Positions 8,074 through 17,412 of a stretch of DNA of 64,000 bases are shown here, piece by piece. The first letter of the stretch is position 1, and each line of letters opens with the position of its first letter. Made by a program: the position numbers and the translations under genes. Source of the stretch: Nevskiaceae bacterium (GTDB lineage: Bacteria; Pseudomonadota; Gammaproteobacteria; Nevskiales; Nevskiaceae); NCBI GenBank assembly GCA_004298465.1, contig SCRT01000001.1, positions 186,001 through 250,000 of the forward strand, read 5' to 3'. Under the pieces are notes generated by a model, which saw nothing but the letters and a program-made list of their open reading frames with translations, searched no databases and was not told the origin of the DNA.

Positions 8074-10680
8074 TCATGAACCAGCCATGAGCAGTTCCTT
8101 CAGCCGGTAAAGGGCCTGCAGCGCATCGCGCGGGGCGAGCTGGTCCGGGTCGATGGCGGCGAGCGCGGTTTCCACGGCGCTGGTGGCGGGTGGGGCGAAC
8201 AGCGACAACTGCGCCTGCGGCGTGCCGGTCGGATGGGGCCGGGTGTCCTGCGAGCGCTTTTCGAGGTCATCCAGCACCTGCCGGGCGCGGTCAATGACCG
8301 GGCGCGGCACGCCGGCCAGGGCGGCCACCTGCAGGCCGTAGCTGCGATTCGCTGCACCGTCCTGCACGCGGTGCAGGAACACGAGCTCGTCGCGCGTGCC
8401 ACGGCGGTATTCCGCGGCGTCCAGATGGACGTTGGCGATGCCGTCCAGCGCGTCCGGCAGCGCCGTGAGCTCGAAGTAATGCGTGGCGAACAGCGTGAGC
8501 GCGTGGATGTGCGCGGCGAGCGTTTCCGCGCAGGCGCGGGCGAGGGCCAGGCCGTCGTAGGTGGACGTGCCGCGCCCGATCTCGTCCATCAGCACCAGGC
8601 TGTGGGCGGTGGCGTTGTTGAGGATGTTCGCCGTTTCCGTCATTTCCACCATGAACGTGGACTGCGCATGGGACAGGTCGTCGGATGCACCGATGCGCGT
8701 GAAGATGCGGTCCACGGGGCCGATGCGGGCGTGGGTGGCGGGAACGAAGCTGCCGGCGCAGGCGAGGATGACGATGAGCGCGGTCTGGCGCATGTACGTG
8801 GATTTGCCGCCCATGTTGGGGCCGGTGACGATCAGCAGGCGACGGTCGGTGTCAAGGTGGAGGTCGTTGGGCACGAAGTCCTTCCGCAGCTTGGCCTCGA
8901 CCACCGGGTGGCGGCCTTCGCCGATGTCCACCAGCGGGGTTTCCGAGAATGCCGGGCGTGTCCAGCGCAGCGCCACGGCACGTTCCGCGAGCGTGGCCAG
9001 TGCATCGAGTTCCGCGATGGCGGCGGCCGTCTGCTGCAGCGGCGCGAGCTGGGTGCTTAGCGTGTCGAGCAGCGCGTCATAGAGTTCGCGCTCGCGCGCC
9101 AGCGCCCGGTCGCGGGCGGACAGCACGCGGTGCTCGAAGTCCTTGAGCTCGTCGGTGATGTAGCGTTCGGCGTTGGTCAGCGTCTGGCGTCGCGCGTAGT
9201 CTGCGGGTACGGCGGCAGCGCGCGCCTTGGAGACCTCGATGTAGTAGCCCTGCACGCGGTTGTAGCCGACCTTGAGCGTGTCGATGCCGGTGCGCGTGCG
9301 CTCGCGCTGCTCCAGTTCGACGAGAAAGCGGTCCGCATTGCGCGACAGGTCGCGCAGTTCGTCGAGCGCGGTGTCGTGGCCGCTGGCAAATATGCCGCCG
9401 TCGCTCACGACGGCGGGCAGGTCGGCGGCAAGTGCCGTGGCAAGCAGTGCGTGACTGCTCTCATGCCCGGCCAGCCGCATGGCCAGCGCTTGCAGCATGG
9501 GGTCGGCGTGACCCTGCAGCGGGATGCCGAGCCGTGGCAGGCAGCCGAGCGTGTCCCGCAGCCCGCCGAGGTCGCGCGGGCGGGCGCTGCGCAGGGCGAT
9601 GCGTGTGAGGATGCGTTCCAGATCGTTTGCATCCGCCAGCGCCTCGCGCACGGCGCGGTAGCCGTGGTCCTGTGCGTCGCCTTCGATCAGCGCGGCAATG
9701 GCGGCGTGGCGGGCGGCGATGGGGCCATGGTTACGCAAAGGGCGCAGCAGCCGGCGGTGCAGCTCGCGGCTGCCCATCGGCGTGATGCAGGTGTCGAGTA
9801 CGCCCAGCAGGCTGTCTTCGCGGTGGCCGGCAAGCGACTGGTCGAGTTCCAGGTTGCGCAGTGTGGCAGGGTCGAGAATGACGGTGTCATCGATGTTTTC
9901 CACCCGCAGCCCGCGCAGGTGGCCGAGGTGTGCTTTCTGGGTTTCCTGCACGAACTGCAGCAGCGCGCCGGCGGCGCCGAGCGCGGCGTCCAGATGCTCG
10001 ACGCCGAAGCCCGACAAGTCGTGCACCGCGAATTGTTCGATCAGCAGGCGCCGGGCGCGCGCCGGGTCGAACTGCCAGTCGGGGCGCAGGCGCGGCGGCA
10101 GGTCGATGGCGTGCAGCACCTGGTTTTCCGGCGCCAGCCATTCCGTTGGCGCCAGACGGCGCAACTGCGCGATCCAGTCCGCGTGGCGCGGCGTTTCCAG
10201 CACCGTGAAACGCCCGGTGGAAAGCTCCATCCATGCCAGGCCGTAGCGGGCTGGCGCGCGGCTGGTTTGGAAAACGTGGGCGGCAGCGATCAGGTTCTGC
10301 GCGCGCGGGTCGAGCAGTGCGTCCTCCGTTGCCGTGCCGGGTGTGACGATGCGCACAACCTCACGCTGCATCAGCCCCTTGGCGGACGGATCGCCGATCT
10401 GCTCGGCGATGACGACGGACTCGCCGGCGCGCAGCAGGCGCGCCAGATACTGTTCGAGCGCGTGGAACGGCACGCCCGCCATGACCACTGGTGCGCCGGC
10501 GGATGCACCGCGCGTGGTGAGCGTGATGTTCAGCAGCCGTGCGGCCTTGCGCGCGTCGTCGTAGAACAGCTCGTAGAAATCCCCCATGCGGAACAGCAGC
10601 AGTGTGTCCGGGTAGTCGCCCTTGATGGCAAGGTACTGCTGCATCAACGGGGTGTGCGAGGAAAGGTCTTTATTGTCCAT
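8074..10680 (-). CDS. mutS: DNA mismatch repair protein MutS
   Basis: Full-length MutS1 (868 residues), the mismatch sensor of methyl-directed repair. The N-terminal mismatch-binding motif is present ([10 protein letters not shown], Phe-x-Glu), preceded by HTPLMQQY as in E. coli MutS. The ATPase has Walker [10 protein letters not shown], the signature region [16 protein letters not shown], Walker [18 protein letters not shown], and the conserved FATHYFEL. The C-terminus is intact. The start codon lies only 20 nt downstream of the ICE integrase stop in the same orientation, and about 37 nt from the probable att core; no clear Shine-Dalgarno precedes it. The ICE has therefore removed whatever promoter once lay further upstream. 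Confidence 0.97.
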   Translation of the reverse strand: MDNKDLSSHTPLMQQYLAIKGDYPDTLLLFRMGDFYELFYDDARKAARLLNITLTTRGASAGAPVVMAGVPFHALEQYLARLLRAGESVVIAEQIGDPSAKGLMQREVVRIVTPGTATEDALLDPRAQNLIAAAHVFQTSRAPARYGLAWMELSTGRFTVLETPRHADWIAQLRRLAPTEWLAPENQVLHAIDLPPRLRPDWQFDPARARRLLIEQFAVHDLSGFGVEHLDAALGAAGALLQFVQETQKAHLGHLRGLRVENIDDTVILDPATLRNLELDQSLAGHREDSLLGVLDTCITPMGSRELHRRLLRPLRNHGPIAARHAAIAALIEGDAQDHGYRAVREALADANDLERILTRIALRSARPRDLGGLRDTLGCLPRLGIPLQGHADPMLQALAMRLAGHESSHALLATALAADLPAVVSDGGIFASGHDTALDELRDLSRNADRFLVELEQRERTRTGIDTLKVGYNRVQGYYIEVSKARAAAVPADYARRQTLTNAERYITDELKDFEHRVLSARDRALARERELYDALLDTLSTQLAPLQQTAAAIAELDALATLAERAVALRWTRPAFSETPLVDIGEGRHPVVEAKLRKDFVPNDLHLDTDRRLLIVTGPNMGGKSTYMRQTALIVILACAGSFVPATHARIGPVDRIFTRIGASDDLSHAQSTFMVEMTETANILNNATAHSLVLMDEIGRGTSTYDGLALARACAETLAAHIHALTLFATHYFELTALPDALDGIANVHLDAAEYRRGTRDELVFLHRVQDGAANRSYGLQVAALAGVPRPVIDRARQVLDDLEKRSQDTRPHPTGTPQAQLSLFAPPATSAVETALAAIDPDQLAPRDALQALYRLKELLMAGS

Positions 10681-10700
10681 TAGAATCAGCTAGTTACTGC

Positions 10701-11972
10701 CTAAGCGGCCAATTTTTGGGGCAAATTTGGGACATTTCTCGCCATGTTCTGCATGCCTTCCCAGATGCGCTCCAGCTCTCTGGGGGACTCTGAATCTATC
10801 CAGCGGCCGTAGACCTTCACGAGCATCGAATAGTCGCTGTGACCCAGTTGGTTGGCAATGAACGCCAGGTTGCCGCGTGCCGTCAGGTTCCAGCACGCGT
10901 AGGTGTGCCGGGTCTGGTAGGGTGGCCGATGGCGGATCTCCGCACGCCGGGTCAGGTTGGCCCACTTCGTGTTCCAGGCGCTGGGCACGAAGTAGTCGTT
11001 GACCACTTTCTTGCGAGCTTGCGTCTTCGGTGACAGCAGCACACGCACGTGGTCGGTACGTGACTCGTGACGATTGAGCCAGACTTGCAGATCAGCCGCT
11101 TCGCGCTGCTCGGCGTCGGCAATCAGCACCTTCAACGCCTCACGCGCCGGCGGATACAGCAGCACGGTCCGCGCCTTGTTCGTCTTGGGCACCTTGAACG
11201 TGACCGACTGCGTGATCGAGCGCTGCACGGTGATCTTGCTGAGATCGGGTGCCACATCCTCGATGGCGAGGGCGAGCAGTTCGCCGGGCCGCAGGCCGGT
11301 GTATACAGCCAGGGTGACCGTCGCCCGATCGATCGGATGCAGACAGCCTTTGTCGAGCAGAGCCTGGTACTCGGCGAAAGTCAGCGGGTCCGGGTCCTTG
11401 CTGCTCTTGGTGAACCGTACGCAGTGCTTGCCCAGTTCACCGCAATAGCCGTTGTTCTCGCACCAGTACAGGAAGCCGGCAAAGGTCGCGAGGTAATGGT
11501 TGGTGGTCGAAACCGCGCGCGTGGCGATCAGGTCCGCGCGCAACTGCTGGATGTCCGCAGGCAGCAGGGTATCGATCAGACGATTGCGGCCGATCGTCTT
11601 CAAGCAGACGTTCAGTGCGTTCCCGTAGCGCAGCTCGGTTTCTGGGGTGATGTCGACCGCCTTGAGCGGTTTGTAACGGTCGCATAAATCGCCAAGCCGC
11701 TTGCTGGTCTGCGGGCTGCTCTCGGCAGATCGGGAATGGGGAAAGAAATCGGCCTCGTTGTAGTGGCCGGACTTCAGGGCAAACAGGGCAGCGCTACGTA
11801 GTCCCGCGGCATGCTTGATGTTGGCCCTGGTCGGTTCGATGCCAAGGGTGTGCCGGTACCGCACGCCCTTGTACATGAAGTCCACGCGAATCGAGTGGCC
11901 GTGTATCTCGATGCCGGTGAACCCGGTCTTTCTGACTTCGTCGCTAGCCATCTGTTTGCCCTCGCAGCTCAC
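10701..11972 (-). CDS. int: ICE tyrosine recombinase (integrase)
   Basis: A 423-residue tyrosine integrase. Residues 10-75 form a DUF3596-type arm-binding domain (FTGIEIHGHSIRVDFMYKGVRYRHTLGIEPT), then a SAM-like core-binding domain (about 90-185) and a catalytic domain with R228 (TGLRPGE), R355 (YQTRHTYA; the first box residue is Tyr instead of His, as often in this subfamily), H378 (LGHSDYS) and nucleophile Y388 (VYGRW). Start ATG 11972 overlaps the stop of the XRE gene (TCAT on the plus strand). The final codons (NLPQKLAA) run through the 15-bp repeat, so the end of the protein appears to be encoded by chromosomal DNA. Confidence 0.95.
   Translation of the reverse strand: MSCEGKQMASDEVRKTGFTGIEIHGHSIRVDFMYKGVRYRHTLGIEPTRANIKHAAGLRSAALFALKSGHYNEADFFPHSRSAESSPQTSKRLGDLCDRYKPLKAVDITPETELRYGNALNVCLKTIGRNRLIDTLLPADIQQLRADLIATRAVSTTNHYLATFAGFLYWCENNGYCGELGKHCVRFTKSSKDPDPLTFAEYQALLDKGCLHPIDRATVTLAVYTGLRPGELLALAIEDVAPDLSKITVQRSITQSVTFKVPKTNKARTVLLYPPAREALKVLIADAEQREAADLQVWLNRHESRTDHVRVLLSPKTQARKKVVNDYFVPSAWNTKWANLTRRAEIRHRPPYQTRHTYACWNLTARGNLAFIANQLGHSDYSMLVKVYGRWIDSESPRELERIWEGMQNMARNVPNLPQKLAA
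10717..10740. other. Probable attL core
   Basis: TGGGGCAAATTTGGG (10717-10731) is repeated at 57909-57923. The left half-site GGGCAAATT (10719-10727) is followed by a 6-bp spacer TGGGAC and then integrase coding sequence without the complementary half-site. This is expected of a hybrid site with the chromosome on the left and the ICE on the right. Confidence 0.55.
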
Positions 11973-12187
11973 TTTGCGTCGTCATCGAGCGGCCATTGCC
12001 CGGTTTTGAGCATGAACAGCTCGAACAAGCCGGGAGGCATCGCCCGATCACCAGCTTCCCATTGCTGCCAGCCGCGCAATGAAGCCCGCACGGTCTTCGC
12101 TGCTTCCGTTTGGGTAAGGCCCGCAGCGACGCGAGCGTTGCGGACGGCGGCTGGTGTGGGGCTGGATGGCTTTTTCGGGCGGGTCAT
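11969..12187 (-). CDS. Small XRE-type HTH protein upstream of int
   Basis: A 72-residue protein that is almost only a helix-turn-helix: VRNARVAAGLTQTEAAKTVRASLRGWQQWEAGDRAMPPGLFELFMLKTGQW, an XRE/lambda-repressor-like fold with recognition helix around SLRGWQQWE. Its stop overlaps the int start by four bases, so the two are co-translated. It may autoregulate the int transcript or act as an accessory factor for recombination. No ligand or dimer domain is visible. Confidence 0.8.
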   Translation of the reverse strand: MTRPKKPSSPTPAAVRNARVAAGLTQTEAAKTVRASLRGWQQWEAGDRAMPPGLFELFMLKTGQWPLDDDAK

Positions 12188-12313
12188 GGGTGTCGTGACG
12201 GAAACGCGCGTTTACGCACACGGGATTGCGCTGGTCATTGTACGCGCAATGCGCGTATTGACGACCCCGTATCTCTTCGGCCACCGGGCCAGCCGCCGGA
12301 GGCCCGCGAGCAC

Positions 12314-12529
12314 CTAGAAGCAGGTTGCCCGAGGCTCGCTCTCGACCCAGCGCTCGAATTCAGCCAGGTTCAGAAAGATGCGCCCATCCGGTGCCTTGCG
12401 CCAGATGCGGCCTTGCACCCAGGTGCCATTCTTGACCTTGTGGCGCACAGCGTTTTCGCTGTAGCCCGTAACCTCAGCAAAGCGCCTGACCAACACCCAC
12501 CGGCTGGCGTTACCCATGACGGTCTCCAT
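12314..12529 (-). CDS. Excisionase-like winged HTH protein
   Basis: A 71-residue protein with the layout of phage/ICE Xis proteins: RWVLVRRFAEVTGYSENAVRHKVKNGTWVQGRIWRKAPDGRIFLNLAEFERWVES. This reads as a winged helix (VTGYSENAVRHKVKNG, then a wing IWRKAPDGRIFLNL). It would bind near att and bias the integrase to excision. Start ATG 12529; METVM gives a second ATG at 12517. It is oriented like int, 125 bp upstream of the XRE gene. Confidence 0.75.
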   Translation of the reverse strand: METVMGNASRWVLVRRFAEVTGYSENAVRHKVKNGTWVQGRIWRKAPDGRIFLNLAEFERWVESEPRATCF

Positions 12530-12803
12530 GTGCGATCACGATCGGGAACCGTGTCGCGTTGATCAGGGGATTGTCGGTCTCGACTTCGATGCACGAAACC
12601 CATGTGGGCGCGTGTGGGCGTAGGTAGGCCGTGCGTGGTCGCTGGTGTCCGCGTCCGATAGAACCCGATGCGGGAATGGGATGGGTTGGCGTATTCAATC
12701 AAGCCGCACACCACTTCGAGCAGGTTGCACCAAGGAAAGCCATCGAACGGCTTGACCTGGATATCGATACTTTCCCTCGGTATCTGTAGACGCAACCCAT
12801 TGG
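12530..12803. other. Non-coding upstream region of the xis/int module
   Basis: No open frame here has coding character. The segment must hold the promoter of the leftward excisionase gene. I see no clear terminator or operator. Repeat R1 follows from 12804. Confidence 0.4.
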
Positions 12804-12932
12804 GGCGTCCCGGCGTACCGCCGTCGGGTTCGCGGGCTGCGCCCCGCGCCTCGTGTCGAGTCGCGGCCATCCGGCTTTGACCCCTGACGCCTTCGGCCCC
12901 GCTCATGAGCTGCGCCTGCGCGCTCCGCTTGC
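12804..12932. repeat. ICE non-coding repeat R1
   Basis: About 125 bp, beginning GGCGTCCCGGCG and ending GCGCGCTCCGCTTGC, recurs at 21821-21942 in the same orientation with only scattered differences. A shorter related piece (GACGCCT, CGGCC, GCCTGCGCGCT, CGCTTGC) occurs at 13873-13920. There is no convincing open frame, so it is a non-coding repeat of the element. The sequence between it and the next gene (12933-13127) also shows no gene. Confidence 0.75.
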
Positions 12933-13127
12933 CGAAAGCAGCTATGTGCAATGGGCGGGTGTGGGCGGTCTTGCTGTGCCCTTCACCGTATCACGGCGTG
13001 CTCGCCGTCAAGGGCTACGCGCCCCTGGCGCTTGCGTCCTGGCGGCCGTCTTCGACCCCTGACCGCTTGCGCTGCGCCGTGCTGGCCACGGTTCCGGGCA
13101 ATTCCGCCCGTGCAACCGGAGATCGTC

Positions 13128-13520
13128 ATGAACAATAAATCGCACGTTTCCTTCGAACAACACGTTTGCCTTGTCTGCGGTGCTCGCTTCGACACCGGCG
13201 CGATCCTGCTGGACCGCCATCTGCGTGCCAGCATGGAGCACCAGACGGTCACTGGCTGGGGTCTGTGCCCCGAGCATCAGAAGCTGTCCGACGACGGCTT
13301 TGTCGCACTGGTCGAATGCGATCCGCAGCGTAGCGGCTCGCAGGCCGGTGGTCGCATGAAGCCTGAGCAGGCGTATCGCACGGGCCGGCTGGCCCATCTG
13401 CGGCGCGCGGTGTTCGCGCAGGTATTCAACGTATCGGTCGCGGACGACCAGCCGTGTGTCTTCGTCGAACCTGGCGTGATTGAGCAGTTGCAGTCGATGG
13501 TCACGCCGGCGGCGAACTGA
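13128..13520 (+). CDS. Conserved ICE protein with a putative Cys/His metal site
   Basis: A 130-residue protein of unknown function. HVCLVCGARFDTG gives a CxxC pair and GLCPEHQKL gives CxxxH about 45 residues later, together resembling a single zinc-binding module. The rest is polar (DGFVALVECDP, AYRTGRLAHLRRAVFAQVFNVSVADDQPCVFVEPGVIEQL). ATG 13128 follows a plausible ribosome binding site (GGAGATCG). Proteins of this kind occur at this place in related ICEs, to my recollection without an assigned role. Confidence 0.7.
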   Translation: MNNKSHVSFEQHVCLVCGARFDTGAILLDRHLRASMEHQTVTGWGLCPEHQKLSDDGFVALVECDPQRSGSQAGGRMKPEQAYRTGRLAHLRRAVFAQVFNVSVADDQPCVFVEPGVIEQLQSMVTPAAN

Positions 13521-14259
13521 TTGCGCGATACCATCCGGCGCGTCGTCCTTCGAGACGATGCGCTTTTTTCTGCTGTGCCTGTGGATCATGCCTTCACGTC
13601 TTCGGCGCGGCACGCCTTGCTTGCACTCCAGGGGAGGTGCCTTTGGCGCCTCCCCGCCGCGCTGCGCTTGGCGCCCCTGTAGAGCTGCTGCCCCGGCTGC
13701 GCCGGCGCGGCCGCTCGGAGGTGTTGCCGGTTCATCGTTCGGTGTGCGAGTCCCATGCCGTTTCTTCGCTTCCACGCGTGCGTCTCCCGGCCGTAGCGGC
13801 GTGGCCGGGTCGCGCTGTCGTGCTCCGCATCGAACCCCCACGAGTTTCGCCCCTTCGGGCTTCCATCGCTGACGCCTACGGCCCGTCTTCCAGATCCGGG
13901 CCTGCGCGCTTCGCTTGCGTGCGATCGACACACGGGGGCGGCCGTTGCCATGTCCAGCCGTCTCCCCTGACTTCATCACCTTATCCGCGACTGTAGCCCG
14001 CTGCCGTGTGCCGTCAAGGCGCGCGAGGCCGTGTCCTCGGCTGCGCCTGCGGGCCGCACCAACCCCGCGCTTGCTTCCTTGACGGCACCCGTCCGCGCGC
14101 TCCTGACCGTCGCGGGCGATGAACTCAGGAAAGACGGTGGCAACAGGGCCAACCGGGTTCCTCGTGCCGACCGCACCGAACAGCCGAAAGGCGGGCTCCG
14201 AATCTTGGAATCCGGTGTGCGGTGAACAGCAAACCACTTCTTTCGTCAGGAGAAAGACC
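13521..14259. other. Long non-coding region before the DUF932 gene
   Basis: About 740 bp with no frame I would call a gene. It is very GC-rich with many short inverted repeats, including a piece related to repeat R1 at 13873-13920. The last 30 bp hold AGGAGA, the ribosome binding site of the DUF932 gene. Its length and structure suggest a long leader or an RNA, but no known family is recognisable. Confidence 0.45.
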
Positions 14260-15081
14260 ATGCAACTCGCATCCCGTTTCGCTTCCCGTTCCCCGGCACT
14301 GCGCAGCGACTACCCGCTGTCCGACGACCAAATCCGCAGGGTGGCCCCGTCCATCTTCGCGGACGCCCCGCACGAAAGCCGCTCCGAGCGGTACAGCTAC
14401 ATCCCCACCGCGACCGTGCTGCAGGAACTGCGCGGAGAAGGTTTCGAGCCTTTCATGGTGTGCCAGACCCGCGTGCGCCACGACGACCGCCGCGAATACA
14501 CCAAGCACATGATCCGGCTGCGCCACGCGAGCCAGATCAACGGGCGCGAAGCCAACGAGATCATCCTGCTGAACTCGCACGACGGCACGAGCAGCTACCA
14601 GATGCTCGCTGGCATGTTCCGCTTCGTGTGTCAGAACGGTCTTGTTTGCGGCGACACCGTGGCCGACGTGCGCGTACCCCACAAGGGCAACGTGGCAGGG
14701 CAGGTGATCGAAGGTGCGTACGAGGTCTTGCACGGCTTCGAGCGCGTGCAGGCATCCCGCGAGGCGATGCAAGCCGTCACGCTGAACGACGGCGAATCGG
14801 AAGTGTTCGCCCGCGCCGCGCTGGCCTTGAAGTACGACGAGGACAAGCCCGCACCCATCACCGAATCGCAGGTGCTCGCGCCACGCCGCTACGACGACCG
14901 CCGCGACCTGTGGAGCGTGTTCAACCGCACGCAGGAAAACCTCATCAAGGGCGGCCTGCCTGCCCGCACCACCAACGGCCGCCGCCGGACCACCCGACCC
15001 GTGCAGGGCATCGACCAGAGCGTACGCCTGAATCGCGCCTTGTGGCTGCTGGCCGATGGGCTGCGCCAGTTGAAAGCCTGA
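14260..15081 (+). CDS. DUF932 domain protein
   Basis: A 273-residue DUF932 protein (phage/plasmid-like, LGT_TIGR03299-related), common on ICEs and large plasmids. Typical segments: YSYIPTATVLQELRGEGFEPFMVCQTRVR, HMIRLRH, EIILLNSHDGTSSYQMLAGMFRFVCQNGLVCGD, IEGAYEVL and the C-terminal RNTQ-like FNRTQENLIKGGL. Function is unproven. AGGAGA 8 nt before ATG 14260 fixes the start. It is followed after 78 bp by parB, with which it is probably co-transcribed. Confidence 0.88.
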   Translation: MQLASRFASRSPALRSDYPLSDDQIRRVAPSIFADAPHESRSERYSYIPTATVLQELRGEGFEPFMVCQTRVRHDDRREYTKHMIRLRHASQINGREANEIILLNSHDGTSSYQMLAGMFRFVCQNGLVCGDTVADVRVPHKGNVAGQVIEGAYEVLHGFERVQASREAMQAVTLNDGESEVFARAALALKYDEDKPAPITESQVLAPRRYDDRRDLWSVFNRTQENLIKGGLPARTTNGRRRTTRPVQGIDQSVRLNRALWLLADGLRQLKA

Positions 15082-15159
15082 ATCCCCACGCGGCAGGGGC
15101 AGGCAGCAGCCCTTGCCGCTTCTCTCGCCGCTGCATCCCAACCGCTAGGAGTCATCATC

Positions 15160-17211
15160 ATGAACGCTGTAACCCAAACCGAAGTTCGCGCCATCGAAAC
15201 CGCCGCGCCGCTGGAAGCCGCCGACCCGACCAAGAACCTGATCTTGGTTGCGCTCTCGCAGTTACAGCCGCGCCGCTCAAAGCGCAACGCCCGCACGACG
15301 CCGCGCCTGTCCATCCCGGAACTTGCAGCAAGCATTGCCCGCGTCGGCCTGCTGCAAAACCTGATCGTGATCGCCGCCGCTGATGGCGAGCGTTACGAGG
15401 TGGTGGCCGGTGATCGCCGCTTGACCGCCTTGAAGCTGCTGGCCAAGAAGCACCGCATCCCCGCCGACTACGAAGTGCCGTGCCTGCTGGTGCCCGATGC
15501 GTCGGCGCGCACCGTCAGCCTCGCGGAAAACCTGCTGCGCGAGCAGATGCACCCCGCTGACCAGTTCGAGGCGTTCGCCGCGCTGGTGAAGGAAGGCCGA
15601 TCCATCGAGGACATTGCCGCCGACTTCGGCGTGTCCCCGCTGGTGGTGCAACGCCGCTTGAAGCTCGCCAACGTTTCGCCGCGCCTGCTGGCCGACTACC
15701 GCAGCGGCAATCCGGGCGCGGTGACGCTGGAGCAGTTGATGGCCTTGACCATCACCGACGACCACGCCGCGCAGGAAGCCGCGTTCTACGCAGCGCCGGA
15801 ATGGCAGCGCGGCGCGTCCGCGCTGCGCGAGCGCCTGACCGAGCGCGAAATCAGCGCCAGCCATCCGCTGGTGCGCTTCGTCGGGATGGACGCCTACACC
15901 GAGGCAGGCGGTGGCATCCGCCGCGACCTGTTCGCAGAAGGCGATGCCGGAACCTACCTAACCGACGCCGCGCTGCTGGAAACGCTGGTGCGTGGCAAGC
16001 TGGATGCGCAAGCCGAGGAAGTGCGCGCCGAGGGTTGGGCATGGGTGGAGGCTGTGCCGCACATGAGCCATGCCGACCGGCAGACGTTCCAGAACGCGCC
16101 GCGCCAGCGCCGCGAGCCGAGCGCACGCGAAGCCCGCCGCATCGCTTCGCTGCAAGCCCGTCTCGACAAGATCGACACGACGCTGGAAGAAGCCTACGAC
16201 GCCGAGGACGAGGACAAGGTGGCGACGCTGGAAGAACGGCGCGAGCAGGTGGCCAGGGAACTGCAAGCGAGCGAGGACGCCTTGCAGGACTACGCGCCGG
16301 ACGTGCGTGCCGTGGCCGGTGCCATCGCCACCATCGACCGCGAAGGTGAAACCGTGGTCTATCGCGGGCTGCTGCGCGAGGCCGAGGCCAAGGCGCTGCG
16401 AACGCTGCACCGGCTGCGGGAGGGTTTCGCGGAGGGTGCTGCGAACGAGGAAGAAGGCGATACCGACGAGGCCCCCAAGGCGGCAAACGTCTCCGACCGG
16501 CTGGCGCAGCGGTTGAGCGCCCACCGCACGGCGGCGCTGCAAATCGAAGTCGCGCAGCATCCGCACGCTGCGCTGGCCGCGCTGGTGCATGGCATGGTGC
16601 AGACCGTCTTGCAGCCCGACGCCTACGGCGACGGCCTGCCGCTTGGCGTGCGCCTGACCGTGAAAGACCGGCTGGAAGGCCTTGCCGCGGACGTGTCGGA
16701 ATCGCCTGCCGCCGTGGCGTTGCGTGCCTTGCGAGAAGTTGCGGGCGAAGCGTTGCCGCAGGACAGCGCCGAACTGTTCGCCGTGATGCTGGCGAAGCCG
16801 CAAGACGAGCTGGTGCGGCTGCTGGCCGTCTGCGTCGCGGCCACGGTGGACGTGGTGACGCCTCGCGCCACACCGCACCAGCCCGGCGCGGAACTGGCGC
16901 AGGCCGTGGGCCTCGACATGGCCGCATGGTGGAAGCCGACTGCGGAAGGGTATTTCCAACACGTATCGAAGGCCGCGATCCTGGAAGCCGTCGGACAGTA
17001 CGCCCCGGAGCACGTCACTCGCCTGTCGAAGCTCAAGAAGGGCGACATGGCCCGCGAAGCCGAACGGTTGGCCGAGGGCAGCGGCTGGATGCCAGCCGTG
17101 TTCCAGACCAGGCAGCACACGGAGCCGGAGAACATGCCGGACGCGGCAGGCGATGACGGCGCGCAGGAAGATGCCGCCGACGAGAGGGAGGCTCACGCGC
17201 TGGCCGCGTGA
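15160..17211 (+). CDS. Large ParB/Spo0J-family protein
   Basis: A 683-residue ParB-family protein, about twice the length of chromosomal ParB. Residues 30-130 form the ParB/sulfiredoxin-like domain (ELAASIARVGLLQNLIV, YEVVAGDRRLTALKLL, SLAENLLREQMHPADQFEAF); residues 140-180 form the HTH (GRSIEDIAADFGVSPLVVQRRLKLANVSPRLL). A coiled-coil-rich middle (about 310-390) and a long C-terminal part (to DEREAHALAA) are typical of the ICE/plasmid type. The enlarged protein probably has ICE-maintenance roles besides partition; ParA is 11 kb away, beside a separate small partner. Confidence 0.88.
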   Translation: MNAVTQTEVRAIETAAPLEAADPTKNLILVALSQLQPRRSKRNARTTPRLSIPELAASIARVGLLQNLIVIAAADGERYEVVAGDRRLTALKLLAKKHRIPADYEVPCLLVPDASARTVSLAENLLREQMHPADQFEAFAALVKEGRSIEDIAADFGVSPLVVQRRLKLANVSPRLLADYRSGNPGAVTLEQLMALTITDDHAAQEAAFYAAPEWQRGASALRERLTEREISASHPLVRFVGMDAYTEAGGGIRRDLFAEGDAGTYLTDAALLETLVRGKLDAQAEEVRAEGWAWVEAVPHMSHADRQTFQNAPRQRREPSAREARRIASLQARLDKIDTTLEEAYDAEDEDKVATLEERREQVARELQASEDALQDYAPDVRAVAGAIATIDREGETVVYRGLLREAEAKALRTLHRLREGFAEGAANEEEGDTDEAPKAANVSDRLAQRLSAHRTAALQIEVAQHPHAALAALVHGMVQTVLQPDAYGDGLPLGVRLTVKDRLEGLAADVSESPAAVALRALREVAGEALPQDSAELFAVMLAKPQDELVRLLAVCVAATVDVVTPRATPHQPGAELAQAVGLDMAAWWKPTAEGYFQHVSKAAILEAVGQYAPEHVTRLSKLKKGDMAREAERLAEGSGWMPAVFQTRQHTEPENMPDAAGDDGAQEDAADEREAHALAA

Positions 17212-17221
17212 TCCCAGCAGC

Positions 17222-17290
17222 AAGGCCACGGGGCGTCGCGCCGGGGCCTTTTCCCGAACCGGGCGCGGCAAGTCTGCCGCGCCCGGTTTC
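17222..17290 (+). terminator. Tandem hairpins after parB
   Basis: First AAGGCC / GGCCTT around a GC-rich interior with four T following (17249-17252), then a perfect 14-bp stem AACCGGGCGCGGCA / TGCCGCGCCCGGTT (17257-17270, 17275-17288) with loop AGTC. Together they probably end the DUF932-parB transcript. The second hairpin and about 25 bp after it recur in diverged form after radC (23271-23345). Confidence 0.7.
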
Positions 17291-17412
17291 AACGTCCACC
17301 GCAAAATCGCGCCGTGGTCATCATCGGCCGACTGGTGATAGCGCGATCACCCGGACGCGCTGGGCGTTGCACCTCGCGAACGCCATCGCCGGCGCACGAG
17401 GCACCTTGCGTG

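Noticed and set aside
9130..10683. 517-residue plus-strand frame opposite mutS
   Set aside because: Antisense shadow of mutS with no recognisable domain.
11411..11972. Integrase with Tyr instead of the first catalytic box His (Y352)
   Set aside because: Considered as loss of function, but YQTRHTYA is frequent in this integrase subfamily and the other catalytic residues are present.
12951..13127. N-terminal extension of the Cys protein upstream of 13128
   Set aside because: Reads as Arg/Cys/Pro-rich non-coding sequence; the ATG at 13128 has a better ribosome binding site and begins the conserved part.
14125..15141. 338-residue minus-strand frame
   Set aside because: Antisense to DUF932 with no domain.
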